This document shows positions 9,750 through 20,998 of a DNA stretch of 64,000 nucleotides, piece after piece. Positions within the stretch are counted from its first letter, which is position 1. Every line of letters begins with the position of its first letter. Below the pieces are notes generated by a model that saw nothing but the letters and a program-made list of their open reading frames with translations, did no database searches and had not been told where the DNA came from. The position numbers and the translations under genes are program-made. Source of the DNA: Ciona intestinalis (Eukaryota; Chordata; Ascidiacea; Phlebobranchia; Cionidae); NCBI RefSeq assembly GCF_000224145.3, contig NC_020173.2, positions 1,603,435 to 1,667,434 of the forward strand, given 5' to 3'.

Positions 9750-9975
9750 TACATTACCTCACACTGAAACCAGCATATCCACGCTAGGAAAGAAACGCAA
9801 AAACTTGTCGCAATAAGAATAAAGTGTTTGTCAACTATTCCGTATAAGCATTGCAAGCGGTGATTCTGTACACATTGAATACGTTTATGTAATGTTGGTC
9901 GTCTAGGTTTAACTCGGCAATCATCCGCCGATTTGTGACAAATAAAATAAATCTGCTGTTTCTGCACGCAATGCA
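9750..9975 (-). pseudogene. Degraded laminin-G-like fragment
   Basis: Reads against the minus strand with patches of the family head: the region of [20 protein letters not shown] is recognisable at about 9895-9960, and FFPNG and the ends are decayed. Too short and diverged to be functional. It sits just upstream of the inverted copy and belongs to the same event or an older one. Confidence 0.5.
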
Positions 9976-10469
9976 AGTGAGTCAGTAAATGAGTCAGTGC
10001 ATATTGAAAATTCCAACTCGGTACATAGGCTACTTCAACATCATTGTGAATTTACAAGCCAGACAAACACTGTATGATCAGATCGAATATTAGAGTTAAA
10101 TTTGAATAGATAAGGTAAATATACGCAGTATAATACCCATACGCCCCTAACAATAAGAAACAAACATTTTCAATATAGTTAATCATGGCCTACTAATAAA
10201 TATATATTTTTAGTAGGCCATTAGTAATTTATTTTAAGCATTTGTGGCAATAGCCCGAGTTATAGCTTCCTATTAAGGGTATATGTTATAGGAAAGATAC
10301 TCCTTGACCTGCATAGACAAGTGCATGACGAGTGATGTTATATAACGGTGTCTCCATATCTATTTCATTATTAATTTAAGTTTAATATGTGTCCGTGAAT
10401 CTGCTTAAATATAAAATTCAAACCTTAAACTGCAATAGGTTGCTTAAGACGTGAATCTGGTTAAGCAAG
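9976..10469. other. Intergenic region before member 3
   Basis: AT-rich, and unlike the promoter shared by members 2 and 4. It contains a short hairpin (10186-10221). No TATA box is evident. Confidence 0.4.
10186..10221. repeat. Hairpin ATGGCCTACTAA ... TTAGTAGGCCAT
   Basis: Perfect 12-bp inverted repeat around an AT loop. The same arm motif TGGCCTACT forms palindromes at 13832-13862 and 15519-15549. Confidence 0.75.
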
Positions 10470-11791
10470 ATGAGTTTTAAACTTGCATTAATCGTTATGG
10501 TGGTTGGACTCACTGCTGGCAGTCACTCTTACACGAAAATGGAATACTGTAGTATTGAATGTACTGGAAACGAACAAGCAACAAGCACTGCGACGTCCCG
10601 TGGTAATCTTACTTTGACTACTGGTCGTCCTGGTAAACGAGGACCACCCGGCCCAAGTGGACCCATTGGACCATCTGGTGAACGAGGACCACCCGGCCCA
10701 AGTGGACCCATTGGACCATCTGGTGAACGAGGACCACCCGGCCCAAGTGGACCCATTGGACCATCTGGTGAACGAGGACCACCCGGCCCAAGTGGACCCA
10801 TTGGATCATTCGGTGAACCTGGACCACCCGGATCAAAAGGAGATCCCGCTACACCATGTAACTGTACTCTTCAAACTATGGGAACTGAAAATAGTTTGTT
10901 TGTACGAAAGGCTGTGTTAGATCATATTAGGACAAAGGCAAGTGTCCACTACGATGTTGGTTTAGATACGAATGTGGTTTACGATGCTACAAGCAACAAG
11001 ATATCAAAGATATTTGACCAGGGTCTCCAGCAAGCTCATATGGTACAGAATAATGCGGCCAACCAACCGAGTGTATCTAGTAACAGACAGAATGGAAAAA
11101 GATTTATTTCATTTGACGGCAGAAATCGGTGGATGAATGCCAACTTAAACTTGGACGACCAGCATGATACTAACGTCTTTATTGTGTACAAAATCACAGC
11201 TTACGATGCTAATACGCTTTGGCGAAGAAACGGCCTGTTTGGGAATGATAATGGTGGTTTAGACAAATACATTTCCTTCTTTCCTAACGGAGATCTGATA
11301 GTTCCAAGGTCAGTTGGAAACTATGTCAGAGTCAGTACATATCCAACCGGGGCAAATGCTGGCGCAGTTGGCGTATGGAACGTACTAAGTGTACAATGGA
11401 AAGCGGGAGTCCTCCGAACTTGAGCAGCGTGTGGTGTAACGGGCAGTTACTTGCGCGTTTCCAAGTCGGGGTGTTTCCTGGCTTACCGAGTTTATTCCAA
11501 GCCGAGGCGTCTCCTAGCTTACCGAGTTTATTCCAAGCCGAGGTGTCTCGTTCTATCTCACCGATTTCAGCTTTGGAAGATTCGAATTCGTTACTTGCGC
11601 GTTTGCTGGGCATGGGGTCTCCTGGCTCACCGAGTTTAGCTTTAGGAGATTTGAATCCTCGCGGACGCTACTACCTAAAAGGTTCGATCGGGGAGTTTTT
11701 GGTTTACAAGGGAATTCCGATGACGGACAAAAACATAATGGATCATCATCAATACTTCATGCATGGTTGGGCGATCAATGGAACAGTTTAA
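10470..11791 (+). pseudogene. Collagen-tailed laminin-G-like gene with a frameshift (member 3)
   Basis: The first frame (10470-11423) gives signal peptide, YCSIEC, 25 collagen triplets beginning [10 protein letters not shown] and ending GSKGDP, then the head as far as SVQWKAG. There GGAGGTCCTCC of the paralogues reads GGAGTCCTCC (near 11407), a one-base loss that leads to a stop within a few codons. The correct frame resumes and runs open to 11791, ending FMHGWAING. The C-terminal part is also altered: the segment around [13 protein letters not shown] is repeated in about 39-bp steps (11455-11640), adding some 50 residues. The gene is a recent pseudogene, an allele broken in this individual, or carries a base-calling error. 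The collagen part matches member 4 almost perfectly. Confidence 0.75.
11455..11640 (+). repeat. 39-bp tandem expansion in the head of member 3
   Basis: Successive units read GCGTTTCCAAGTCGGGGTGT, TTATTCCAAGCCGAGGCGTC and TTATTCCAAGCCGAGGTGTC, followed by a more diverged unit and the original GGCTCACCGAGTTTAGCTTT. The other members have a single unit. Confidence 0.7.
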
Positions 11792-12317
11792 CTTTACAGC
11801 CAAATTTGGGTAACTCGTAATACTCATGTATACACCTATGTATTGCTTATATTGCTAAACATGTAAATAAACCAAATAGAAGTAATCCCGAGCATTCTAA
11901 ACTTGCTTACATTGTTTTATATATAAATATTACCATGCGTCTGCAACTCCATTAAACGAGACTGTTATAATGTTTACACCAAAGCATTTAATGTTATTAA
12001 AAGTATTGGAAAACTATATGTCACAAAGTAGAATTTATAATGAGCGTTTTTTATTCGTGTACAACAGGACATAATATGATAAATAAGAAATCACATAATC
12101 GCACTACGTGCACAATATATATGGTTTGGTTGTTCTTATTATGATTGGTTTTCCCGTGTGAAAGCGATTAAATCTTTACCGTAACTTGCCCTAAGGGAAT
12201 AGTCAACGTGTTATTTGCAGTTTAACCTGATGTTAAGTTATGTGATTTGTGATTAACTTGAAATTCTCACTAAAGAATCGGATCTTTTGTAGAAAAATCT
12301 AAAACAAGCAAAATATA
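11792..12317. other. Intergenic region between members 3 and 4
   Basis: An AATAAA signal (GTAAATAAACC, near 11866) probably ends member 3. Nothing else is recognised before the duplicated promoter block at 12318. Confidence 0.45.
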
Positions 12318-12597
12318 AGGTGTCCAAATTTAGCCTCAGACGACACGAGTTTATAAAGAACTAGACATTACAATATAGTATACAAAATATACAGATGTGG
12401 CAATAAAAGTTCATAAAAATGTACAGTGAGCCCTGGGCTGCGACCGTGCATGGCGCTCGTATATGAACACCGCAGTTATCGCATCACTTTTGCTTATATA
12501 TAAATCGCATGCGCTATTACGCGCGGTTGAATTGCTACATCTAAAACTTCAATTTTTGAATATAGGTGTTTTATAAAGCGTAAACTACCGTCGAGAA
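12318..12597 (+). promoter_or_regulatory. Promoter and leader of member 4 (copy of the member 2 promoter)
   Basis: Collinear with 6545-6826. CCGCAGTTATCGCATCACTT, CGCGCGGTTGAATTGCTACA and the leader up to ACTACCGTCGAGAAATG are retained. The TATA position is degenerate (GTATATGAA, about 12459). Confidence 0.6.
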
Positions 12598-13761
12598 ATG
12601 AGTTATAAGCTTGCATTAGCTTATTTGATGATTGGGCTAACAGTCGTACACTGTTACACGAAGATGGAATACTGCAGTATTGAATGTACTGGAAACGAAC
12701 AAGCGACAAGCACTGCGACGTCTCGTGGTAATCTTACTTCGACTACTGGTCGTCCTGGTAAACGAGGACCACCCGGCCCAAGTGGACCCGTTGGACCATC
12801 TGGTGAACCTGGACCAGCCGGCCCAAGTGGACCCATTGGACCATCTGGTGAACGAGGACCACCCGGCCCAAGTGGACCCATTGGACCATCTGGTGAACGA
12901 GGACCACCCGGCCCAAGTGGACCCATTGGACCATCTGGTGAACCTGGACCACCCGGATCAAAAGGAGATTCCGCTACACCATGTAACTGTACTTTTCAAA
13001 CTATGGGAGCTGAAAATAGTTTGTTTGTACGAATGGCTGTGTTATATGATATTAGGACGAGGGCAAGTGTCCACTACGACGTTGGTTTAGATACGAACGT
13101 GGTTTACGATGCTACAAGCAACAAGATATCAAAGATATTTGACCAGGGTCTCCAGCAAGCTCATATGGTACAGAATAACGCGGCCAACCAACCGAGTGTA
13201 TCTAGTAACAGACAGAACGGAAAAAGATTTATTTCATTTGACGGCAGGAATCGGTGGATGATTGCCAACTTAAACTTGGACGACCAGCATGATATTAACG
13301 TCTTTATTGTCTATAAAATCACAGCTTACGATGCTAATACGGCTTGGCTAAGAAACGGCCTGTTTGGGAATGAAAACGGTGACTTCGACAAATTCATTAG
13401 TTTCTTTCCTAACGCAGATCTGATGGTTTCGGGGTCAGTTGGAAACTATGTCAGAGTCAGTACATATCCAACCGGAGCAAATGCTGGCGCAGTTGGCGTA
13501 TGGAACGTACTGAGTGTACAATGGAAAGCAGGAGGTCCTCCGAACTCCAGCAGCGTGTGGTGTAACGGGCAGTTACTTACGCGTTTCCAGGCCGAGGTGT
13601 CTCCAGGCTCACCGAGTTTAGCTTTGGGAGATTTCAATTCTGGAGGACTTCATTCTTTAAAAGGTTCGATCGGGGAGTTTTTGGTTTACAAAGGAATTTC
13701 GATGACGGACAAGAACATTAGGGATCATCATCAATACTTCATGCATGGATGGGGGATATAA
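12598..13761 (+). CDS. Collagen-tailed laminin-G-like lectin candidate (member 4)
   Basis: Single exon, 387 residues, intact. Signal peptide 1-19, YCSIEC, collagen helix of 25 Gly-X-Y triplets ([10 protein letters not shown] at the start, GSKGDS at the end), PCNC, laminin-G-like head. The head keeps all family landmarks ([57 protein letters not shown]). The C terminus is GWGI rather than the longer WAIDGTA of members 1 and 2, because the frame ends early. Charged Arg residues (GERGPP) recur in the collagen part where member 2 has Glu or neutral residues, so the tails differ in charge while keeping PGKRGP. Same expected assembly as member 2. Confidence 0.88.
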   Translation: MSYKLALAYLMIGLTVVHCYTKMEYCSIECTGNEQATSTATSRGNLTSTTGRPGKRGPPGPSGPVGPSGEPGPAGPSGPIGPSGERGPPGPSGPIGPSGERGPPGPSGPIGPSGEPGPPGSKGDSATPCNCTFQTMGAENSLFVRMAVLYDIRTRASVHYDVGLDTNVVYDATSNKISKIFDQGLQQAHMVQNNAANQPSVSSNRQNGKRFISFDGRNRWMIANLNLDDQHDINVFIVYKITAYDANTAWLRNGLFGNENGDFDKFISFFPNADLMVSGSVGNYVRVSTYPTGANAGAVGVWNVLSVQWKAGGPPNSSSVWCNGQLLTRFQAEVSPGSPSLALGDFNSGGLHSLKGSIGEFLVYKGISMTDKNIRDHHQYFMHGWGI

Positions 13762-13831
13762 AAGTTAATTGTTTCATTCCCGCATTCAATATCATGCATA
13801 TACTTGTTGTGTAAAAACATCATGCCTGCAT

Positions 13832-13862
13832 CATGGCCTACTCAATTATTGAGTAGGCCATG
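13832..13862. repeat. 31-bp perfect palindrome with TGGCCTACT arms
   Basis: CATGGCCTACTCAAT, one T, then the exact reverse complement. The right haplotype copy (15519-15549) has two mismatches. Confidence 0.8.
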
Positions 13863-13965
13863 CCTGCATTTGATTAACTTAAAAAAATGTTATTATATAA
13901 ACATGTTGTTACCTCTTCTTAAACTGAGTAACGTGTCTTTGGTTGCAAATGTAGTATGTATTTTT

Positions 13966-14310
13966 TTTATTCTTCATGGGTGAGGTCCTTGTCACGGACT
14001 TAGGATTTAGGCCAGATTTGGCCCATTACCCCAACACCCGGAGAGCCCATTTAAGTCCTTCGTGCGACTGGTGCCGCGACACCGCATCGCAGTAAGACGA
14101 GTATTATTGGCACCATTTTTTATCCTCCTATGCTTAACGAGTTACCACACTTTTCAACTGTGTGTATGCTTTTGATATGAATTAGGACTTGGACAACCCA
14201 TGTTACCCATTAGTGACCGCTGGTTTGGAGCAATGTCCGTTAAGCGTCTTGCCCAAGGACACATACGCGATCAGTATTAGTACCACCGTGGAGCATTGCC
14301 TAAACCAACA
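13966..14310 (-). mobile_element. SINE-type composite, left copy
   Basis: A block starting GGGTGAGGTCCTTGTCACGG and GGATTTAGGCCAGATTTGGC recurs at 45995-46160. It is followed by TTGGACAACCCAT...TTAGTGACCGCTGG and TGTCTTGCCCAAGGACACAT, the body of the tRNA-derived SINE found whole at 48458-48762. It appears to be two SINE pieces side by side. No reading frame. Confidence 0.5.
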
Positions 14311-14773
14311 TGTACTATATATGTATACTAATTATTATAATGTAGGCTATCTCATGTGCCATTTGCTAAATACACCGAACTAGCAGAGTGTATTGTACAT
14401 TGTTTTGACTGAGATTCACATACTTGATTCTTCGAGAGTTAAAATCATATCTATATAACGACTGCTTTTGGTGCCATTATAAAGAAAGCTTTTCCGATTT
14501 CTACAATAGTCGACCGGAAGCGTACCAGCACAAACTCAATTGTAATTTATTATTTTTAACCCAGAGAGTGCAGACCGGTTTAAACCGCTTCTAGCAGCAA
14601 CAACATGCATTATCATTTAAAAGAGCAAACTACATCACCAATTCACGAAAGAAAGCGACGACCGAAACCTGGAGACCTCATAAAATGAAGTAAAACTGAT
14701 AGTTGCCTTAATATGCTGTGATTACAGACAGAGTATAAGGCCACAACAGTTGGAACTTTTCATGGTTGGCACG

Positions 14774-15166
14774 TCATTTTTTCTTTGGCTGCGAGGGCGT
14801 GTTAAACTTGAAAAAGATGATGTCCCCATCTTCTACAATGTAATTTCTTCCTTGTTGGCGATACTTACCGGCTGATTTAACTGCAGACTCCGAGCCAAGC
14901 TCTTTAAAATCAGAGAATTTCATAACCTCTGCCATAATGAAGCCTTTCTCAAAATCGGTGTGGATCCTCCCAGCAGCTTGAGGGGCGAGAAAGCCGGTTT
15001 TGATCGTCCACGCTTTGACCTCGTCCGCGCCTGCAGTGAAGAAGTACTGCAGACCAAGGCATTTAAACCCGGTTACCACAATCTTGCTAAGAGCTGACCC
15101 GACCGAATCCTTGTACTGTTCCTCCAGGTAAGCCTTCCGTTCAGCATCGTCAGCCATTTCAGCTAA
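14774..15166 (-). CDS. OLA1: OLA1 last exon, redundant left copy
   Basis: Identical in protein to the exon at 16478-16870 (TGS-domain end of OLA1, ending NTPSQPKKK and a stop). No upstream OLA1 exon lies between it and the gap. It is most likely the other haplotype of the same exon left by the assembly, not a second gene. If the duplication were real, the gene would have two alternative terminal exons with the same product. Confidence 0.8.
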   Translation of the reverse strand, partial: LAEMADDAERKAYLEEQYKDSVGSALSKIVVTGFKCLGLQYFFTAGADEVKAWTIKTGFLAPQAAGRIHTDFEKGFIMAEVMKFSDFKELGSESAVKSAGKYRQQGRNYIVEDGDIIFFKFNTPSQPKKK

Positions 15167-15407
15167 CTGAGACATAGAAAAGCGCTTGTTTCACATGTTT
15201 CGTGATATATTCGGATATTACGTGAGTAAAAAACACCCACAGTTGTTAGCAAGCACAAGATTTGTTAAAACACCGGTTTTATAACGACATTCGTAAACCG
15301 CCACGTGAAAAAGGAATAAGTTACACTCATTCATATAATTAATACATGATTGTAAACAGTAAGACTGTTGTAAACACCTTTAAAAAGCTGTACTCACTAA
15401 CTACCCA

Positions 15408-15457
15408 NNNNNNNNNNNNNNNNNNNNNNNNNNNNNNNNNNNNNNNNNNNNNNNNNN
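15408..15457. other. Assembly gap (50 N)
   Basis: Fifty N bases exactly between the two copies of the 1.6-kb repeat. A round 50 suggests a gap of unknown size. Confidence 0.97.
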
Positions 15458-17111
15458 TTCATTCCCGCATTCAATATCATGCATATACTTGTTGTGTAAA
15501 AACATCATGCCTGCATCATGACCTACTCAATTATTAAGTAGGCCATGCCTGCATTTGATTAACTTAAAAAAATGTTATTATATAAACATGTTGTTACCTC
15601 TTCTTAAACTGAGTAACGTGTCTTTGGTTGCAAATGTAGTATGTATTTTTTTTATTCTTCATGGGTGAGGTCCTTGTCACGGACTTAGGATTTAGGCCAG
15701 ATTTGGCCCATTACCCCAACACCCGGAGAGCCCGTTTAAGTCCTTGGTGCGACTGGTGCCGCGACACCGCATCGCAGTAAGACGAGTATTATTGGCACCA
15801 TTTTTTATCCTCCTATGCTTAACGAGTTACCACACTTTTCAACTTTGTGTATGCTTTTGATGTGAATTAGGATTTGGACAACCTATTAGTGACCGCTGGT
15901 TTGGAGCAATGTCCGTTAAGTGTCTTGCCCAAGGACACATACGCGATCAGTATATTAGTACAGCCGTCGAGCATCGAACCGTGAACACTTTGGTTTCGAT
16001 GTAGGCGCCTAAACCAACATGTACTATATATGTATACTGATTATTATAATGTATCTCATGTGCCATTTGCTAAATACACCGAACTAGCAGACTGTATTGT
16101 ACATTGTTTTGACTGAGATTCACATACTTGATTCTTCGAGAGTTAAAATCATATCTATATAACGACTGCTTTTGGTGCCATTATAAAGAAAGCTTTTCCG
16201 ATTTCTACAATAGTCGACCGGAAGCGTACCAGCACAAACTCAATTGTAATTTATTATTTTTAACCCAGAGAGTGCAGACCGGTTTAAACCGCTTCTAGCA
16301 GCAACAACATGCATTATCATTTAAAAGAGCAAACTACATCACCAATTCACGAAAGAAAGCGACGACCGAAACCTGGAGACCTCATAAAATGAAGTAAAAC
16401 TGATAGTTGCCTTAATATGCTGTGATTACAGACAGAGTATAAGGCCACAACAGTTGGAACTTTTCATGGTTGGCACGTCATTTTTTCTTTGGCTGCGAGG
16501 GCGTGTTAAACTTGAAAAAGATGATGTCCCCATCTTCTACAATGTAATTTCTTCCTTGTTGGCGATACTTACCGGCTGATTTAACTGCAGACTCCGAGCC
16601 AAGCTCTTTAAAATCAGAGAATTTCATAACCTCTGCCATAATGAAGCCTTTCTCAAAATCGGTGTGGATCCTCCCAGCAGCTTGAGGGGCGAGAAAGCCG
16701 GTTTTGATCGTCCACGCTTTGACCTCGTCCGCGCCTGCAGTGAAGAAGTACTGCAGACCAAGGCATTTAAACCCGGTTACCACAATCTTGCTAAGAGCTG
16801 ACCCGACCGAATCCTTGTACTGTTCCTCCAGGTAAGCCTTCCGTTCAGCATCGTCAGCCATTTCAGCTAACTGAGACATAGAAAAGCGCTTGTTTCACAT
16901 GTTTCGTGATATATTCGGATATTTCGTGAGTAAAACACACCCACAATTGTTAGGAAGCACATGGTTTGTTAAAACACCGGTTTTATAACGACATTCGTAA
17001 ACCGCCACGTGAAAAAGGAATAAGTTACACTCATTCATATAATTAATACATGATTGTAAACAGTAAGACTGTTGTAAACACCTTTAAAAAGCTGTACTCA
17101 CTAACTACCCA
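15458..17111. repeat. Large direct repeat, right copy
   Basis: Counterpart of 13773-15407. This copy continues without a break into OLA1 introns and exons, so it is the one in true gene context. Confidence 0.85.
15645..16012 (-). mobile_element. SINE-type composite, right copy
   Basis: Same composite as 13966-14310 but with a longer head: it keeps CGAGCATCGAACCGTGAACA and GTAGGCGCCTAAACC, lost in the left copy. Confidence 0.5.
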
Positions 17112-20100
17112 ATAATGTGTCTACTTTTTATAAAAAAAATATGTTTAAAATATTCCATATTAAAACTTTACTGCCTGAAAAAATCTTAAAATTATATTCA
17201 GGATAACTTTTGCCACTTTTACAGCTCCTACCAGAAACTGCTGCTAAACAACAGAAAAAAAATGTAATAAAAATTTAATCTGTATGTTTATCAGTCAATC
17301 TCATACCTTGAGTTCAAACGCTCCCGAAAATGGGATTAGGATCGCTGAAGAATCATTCTCAGTAACCCAGGTTTTAATCTTCATCAGCCATTTGTTCTTT
17401 TTCCGGATGTAATCCTTCTCACTCAAGTTTACGAGATAAATCTGGAATAAAAAGGGGTCATCACTCATCATTTATTTAAATGTGTCCTTGGGCAAGACAT
17501 TCAACGGCAATTGCTCCAACCCAGTGGTCACTAATGGGTTGTTCAAATTATTAGCCATGCATAAAAAAAGAAGAAAAAATTAACCAACTCAAAAGTGTAT
17601 GAAAACATGTGTTATAACGAATGTCGTTTTCCTGACACGCGAGGATAAAGTAAGTTACAATCAATCATTATTATATAAATGTAATGAATGAATGAATGTA
17701 ATTTGCCTATATTCTTGCAGGCTGAAAACGACAGTCATGATAACACGGGTGTTCTGTTTCAAACACCTCGTTGCATGGAATAATTGCTTAAAATCCAGAA
17801 TTTTGGGATTAATAGAAACTTGCACTGTTTTAGGTGCATTGCCATTTAAAGCACTCTACACTAGTTTTTGAAAGTTGAAGGTCTTTTAAGTACATGAAGG
17901 TCTTTTAAGTACGCAAAGAACTTATTTGGGTTTACTTATCAAACAATTACCACAAAATAAAACAGAATCAAAAAACTGTTTTCAGAATCAAAAAACTGTT
18001 TTGGATAAAATGGTCTCTGTAAAAAATGGTACGCAAGTAGAAAATGTCAAGAACAACAGCTCAAAATAACAGAACTATCAAACCTGTGGTTTAGAGGTTA
18101 GAAAAAGATGTTCGTTAAGGACTTCGATTTCTTTTCCTCCCCACTCCCCATCTCTTACAGGTTTCTTCTCATCCACCAACAAAGTCTTGATCTTACTAAG
18201 CGTCTCAAACTCAAGTTTGTACTGCAGTGATAAAGGTATTTGATTAAAGATCTGTTGACATGTACCGATGTACGTCTGTAGGGTAAGATTAAGTGACCCC
18301 CCCACCCCCGCTTAAAATTACTTTAAAAAAACTATCAATTTGCAATAGATTAAATTGATAAAGTGTAAGCATTGATTTAAATTGGTTTTAGGCTGGATCT
18401 TAAGGGATTTAAATTTTAATTAAATCAACAAAGTGAATGTAACTTGCTGTTGCGTGACTGTTTTTCTGTATGGCTGATAATTTAAACAACCCATTAGTGA
18501 TCACTGAGTTGTAGCAAAGTGTCTTGCCTAAGGACATATACTCCCACAATGGTGGCAGCGACGAGCCTTGAACCCATTACGTTACAAAGTCCTAGTTATG
18601 TGCAGGGGCGCTAATCATTGTGACATTGCGCCGGACAAAGCGTAATAAAAATACCTGGCAACTTTATTTGACCATTCTTTCTAATATCACAAAACAGATA
18701 TATATATAATAAGTATGAGTAAAATACAACCAATTCTACACCTTATCCTTATTCAACAAACCTTTTTCTCACCACCTCGACTGTAGACCTTCTCAAGTTC
18801 AGCTAATCTCTTGGTTAGGTGCTCCACATCCTTCAGACGAAGTTCTTCTTGAATAATTTCCAAATCACGAACAGGATTTACATCTCCTTCAACATGGACA
18901 ACCTGTGAGCATATTTTTACAATCGCTTTTATTCACCAATAAGAATACTGTTTAGTTTTTACTTTATACATTTATATTTATTCGCCTATAAGAATACTGT
19001 TTACATTCAATTACCTAAGCAATGATTTCTTTATACTTACATTTATTTACCTAGGAGAATATTGCTACGTTCACTTTCATTTACCTATTAAAATACTTTT
19101 TACATTCACTTTCAATTACCTATGAGACTATTTATGTTCGCTTTACTTACCTAAGAAATTATTTTTACATTGTTTTCATGAACAAAAGAAAATATTTTGA
19201 ACATTCACTTTAATTTACCTAAGAAAGTAGGGAATTATTTTTATATTCCGATTTGCATTCATTTACCTATTAGAATACTTTTTACATACAGTTTCATTTG
19301 CCTAACTTAAAAGGGTACACAAGTTCGCTTAACGTACACCCTCTGTGTACTGGATCTTATAAAAAAATATAAAAAGGAATAAGCTACAATGGATAGATAT
19401 ATTAAATATATATATGTTTTCAAGGGGAAATGAATTTCAAATATATATATATATTAAAAAAACAGTTTACATGATGGCCCAAACTCAGATGCAGAAAATG
19501 CATGCTAAACTTGTATCACAGGATTAAGCAAGTAGTACAAGCTCAATGAGTACTGAGTAGCATAATGAACTGTTGCAAGATATCCCATTTCATATATGAG
19601 AATCAATGTAATCAATTAACTTTTTAACAAGCTATTCATTACCTCTGCATCATCAAAAGCACGAGTCATGTGAAATATTGCATCACATCCACTGATATGG
19701 GAAAGAAAAGCATTTCCAAGACCCTGACCTTCATTTGCACCTTTCACTAATCCAGCAATATCAACCACTGAGAGAAAAGCCGGAACCTGAAAAGTATTTT
19801 TAATAATAATTTAAGTTTATGTGTATTAAGTATTTCTAGGGTGGGGGAAGATGGGACACATTTTTATTCTATTTTCTTATCCCATATTTCTAGCAAACAA
19901 AGAACATTCAAGGGATTATAAAACCGTATCCTGAGTCAGGACTCCCATAGACAGTTGTTAATTGTTTTAAACAAGGCCGTGATCTTAGAATATTAAGTGC
20001 TAAAGGTGACCCATCTTCCCCCACCCCACAATATACATTACAGACCTGGTAAAAAATAGTTTTAAAAAAGATCAAAATAGTTTGAAACAAAATTGTGTCA

Positions 20101-20959
20101 AACTTTTGATTCAACTGATCTAAATTTACCACTTGACCTGGCTTTGTGGCTTTACATATATGTGTAAAACTAAAATGATAGGAAAAGGAAAACTGTTGTG
20201 TAGATAAGAAGATGAGTGTTACGTAATTGTCCAATATCAAATGTGACCGAATGAATGTAACTTATTTTATCCCCACGTGGCTGAAAAACGTCAGTCGATA
20301 AACCTGGCCACACAGGTGTTCTGTTTCATACACCTCGTGCCAGCTTACGAGTTACCATGTATGTTACTTTGTAAGTGATTTTTGTTTACTGAATGGTAAC
20401 TATCCTACCTTGCTAGCAGGCTTGTGGTATTTGCAGAGAAACTCCCATCTTTCATCAGGAACTGGAACTCTGCTCTCATTGGGATCAATCGTACAAAACG
20501 GGAAGTTTTCAGCAGAAGCCTGAAGTGGAATAAATATCACTTGTTATCCTCAAATGACAAAAAAATGAAAAGTTTGAGGGTTATAGCATTAACATAAACT
20601 AAAACAAAGTAATAATTATAATATATATAAATATAAATAAATTTAATAGCCTGCCAAAATAAAGTAATAATTTATAACAAATAGGTTACAACCATGGCAC
20701 CTACATGAATCTTTGTTTTATATTATTTGACTGCTAATCACAAACTTCATAACAGGCCTGTGACTTTTTTACACTTTCTTATATGCAGGACCCATTATTA
20801 AAACCCTTTTTATAAAGCTTCGATATAAGTTTTAAAAGTGGAAGTTTTATGCTTTTTAGCTACCGTAATGAAGAAAGGATTGATCAAAGAGTAATAAACA
20901 GGTGGAAATAAATAACAGTCAAAGTTAATATGACATGATGCCTAAGTTATAAAATTTAT

Positions 20960-20998
<39 letters not shown>

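Larger units (their letters stand above)
13773..15407. repeat. Large direct repeat, left copy (probable allelic overlap)
   Basis: Matches 15458-17111 almost throughout. The left copy ends exactly at the 50-N gap with CTAACTACCCA, and the right copy begins exactly after it with TTCATTCCCGCATTC. Differences include substitutions and an indel of about 45 bases in the SINE part (near 14280 against 15960-16010). The junction at the gap is what two unmerged overlapping contigs from different haplotypes would produce. Confidence 0.85.

Noticed and set aside
10630-10830. Regular short repeats that could suggest a CRISPR array
   Set aside because: Units are directly adjacent 45-bp coding repeats with no spacers, in a eukaryote.
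14774-16870. Two separate OLA1 genes
   Set aside because: Only the terminal exon is repeated, and the repeat boundary coincides with the assembly gap, so allelic overlap is simpler.
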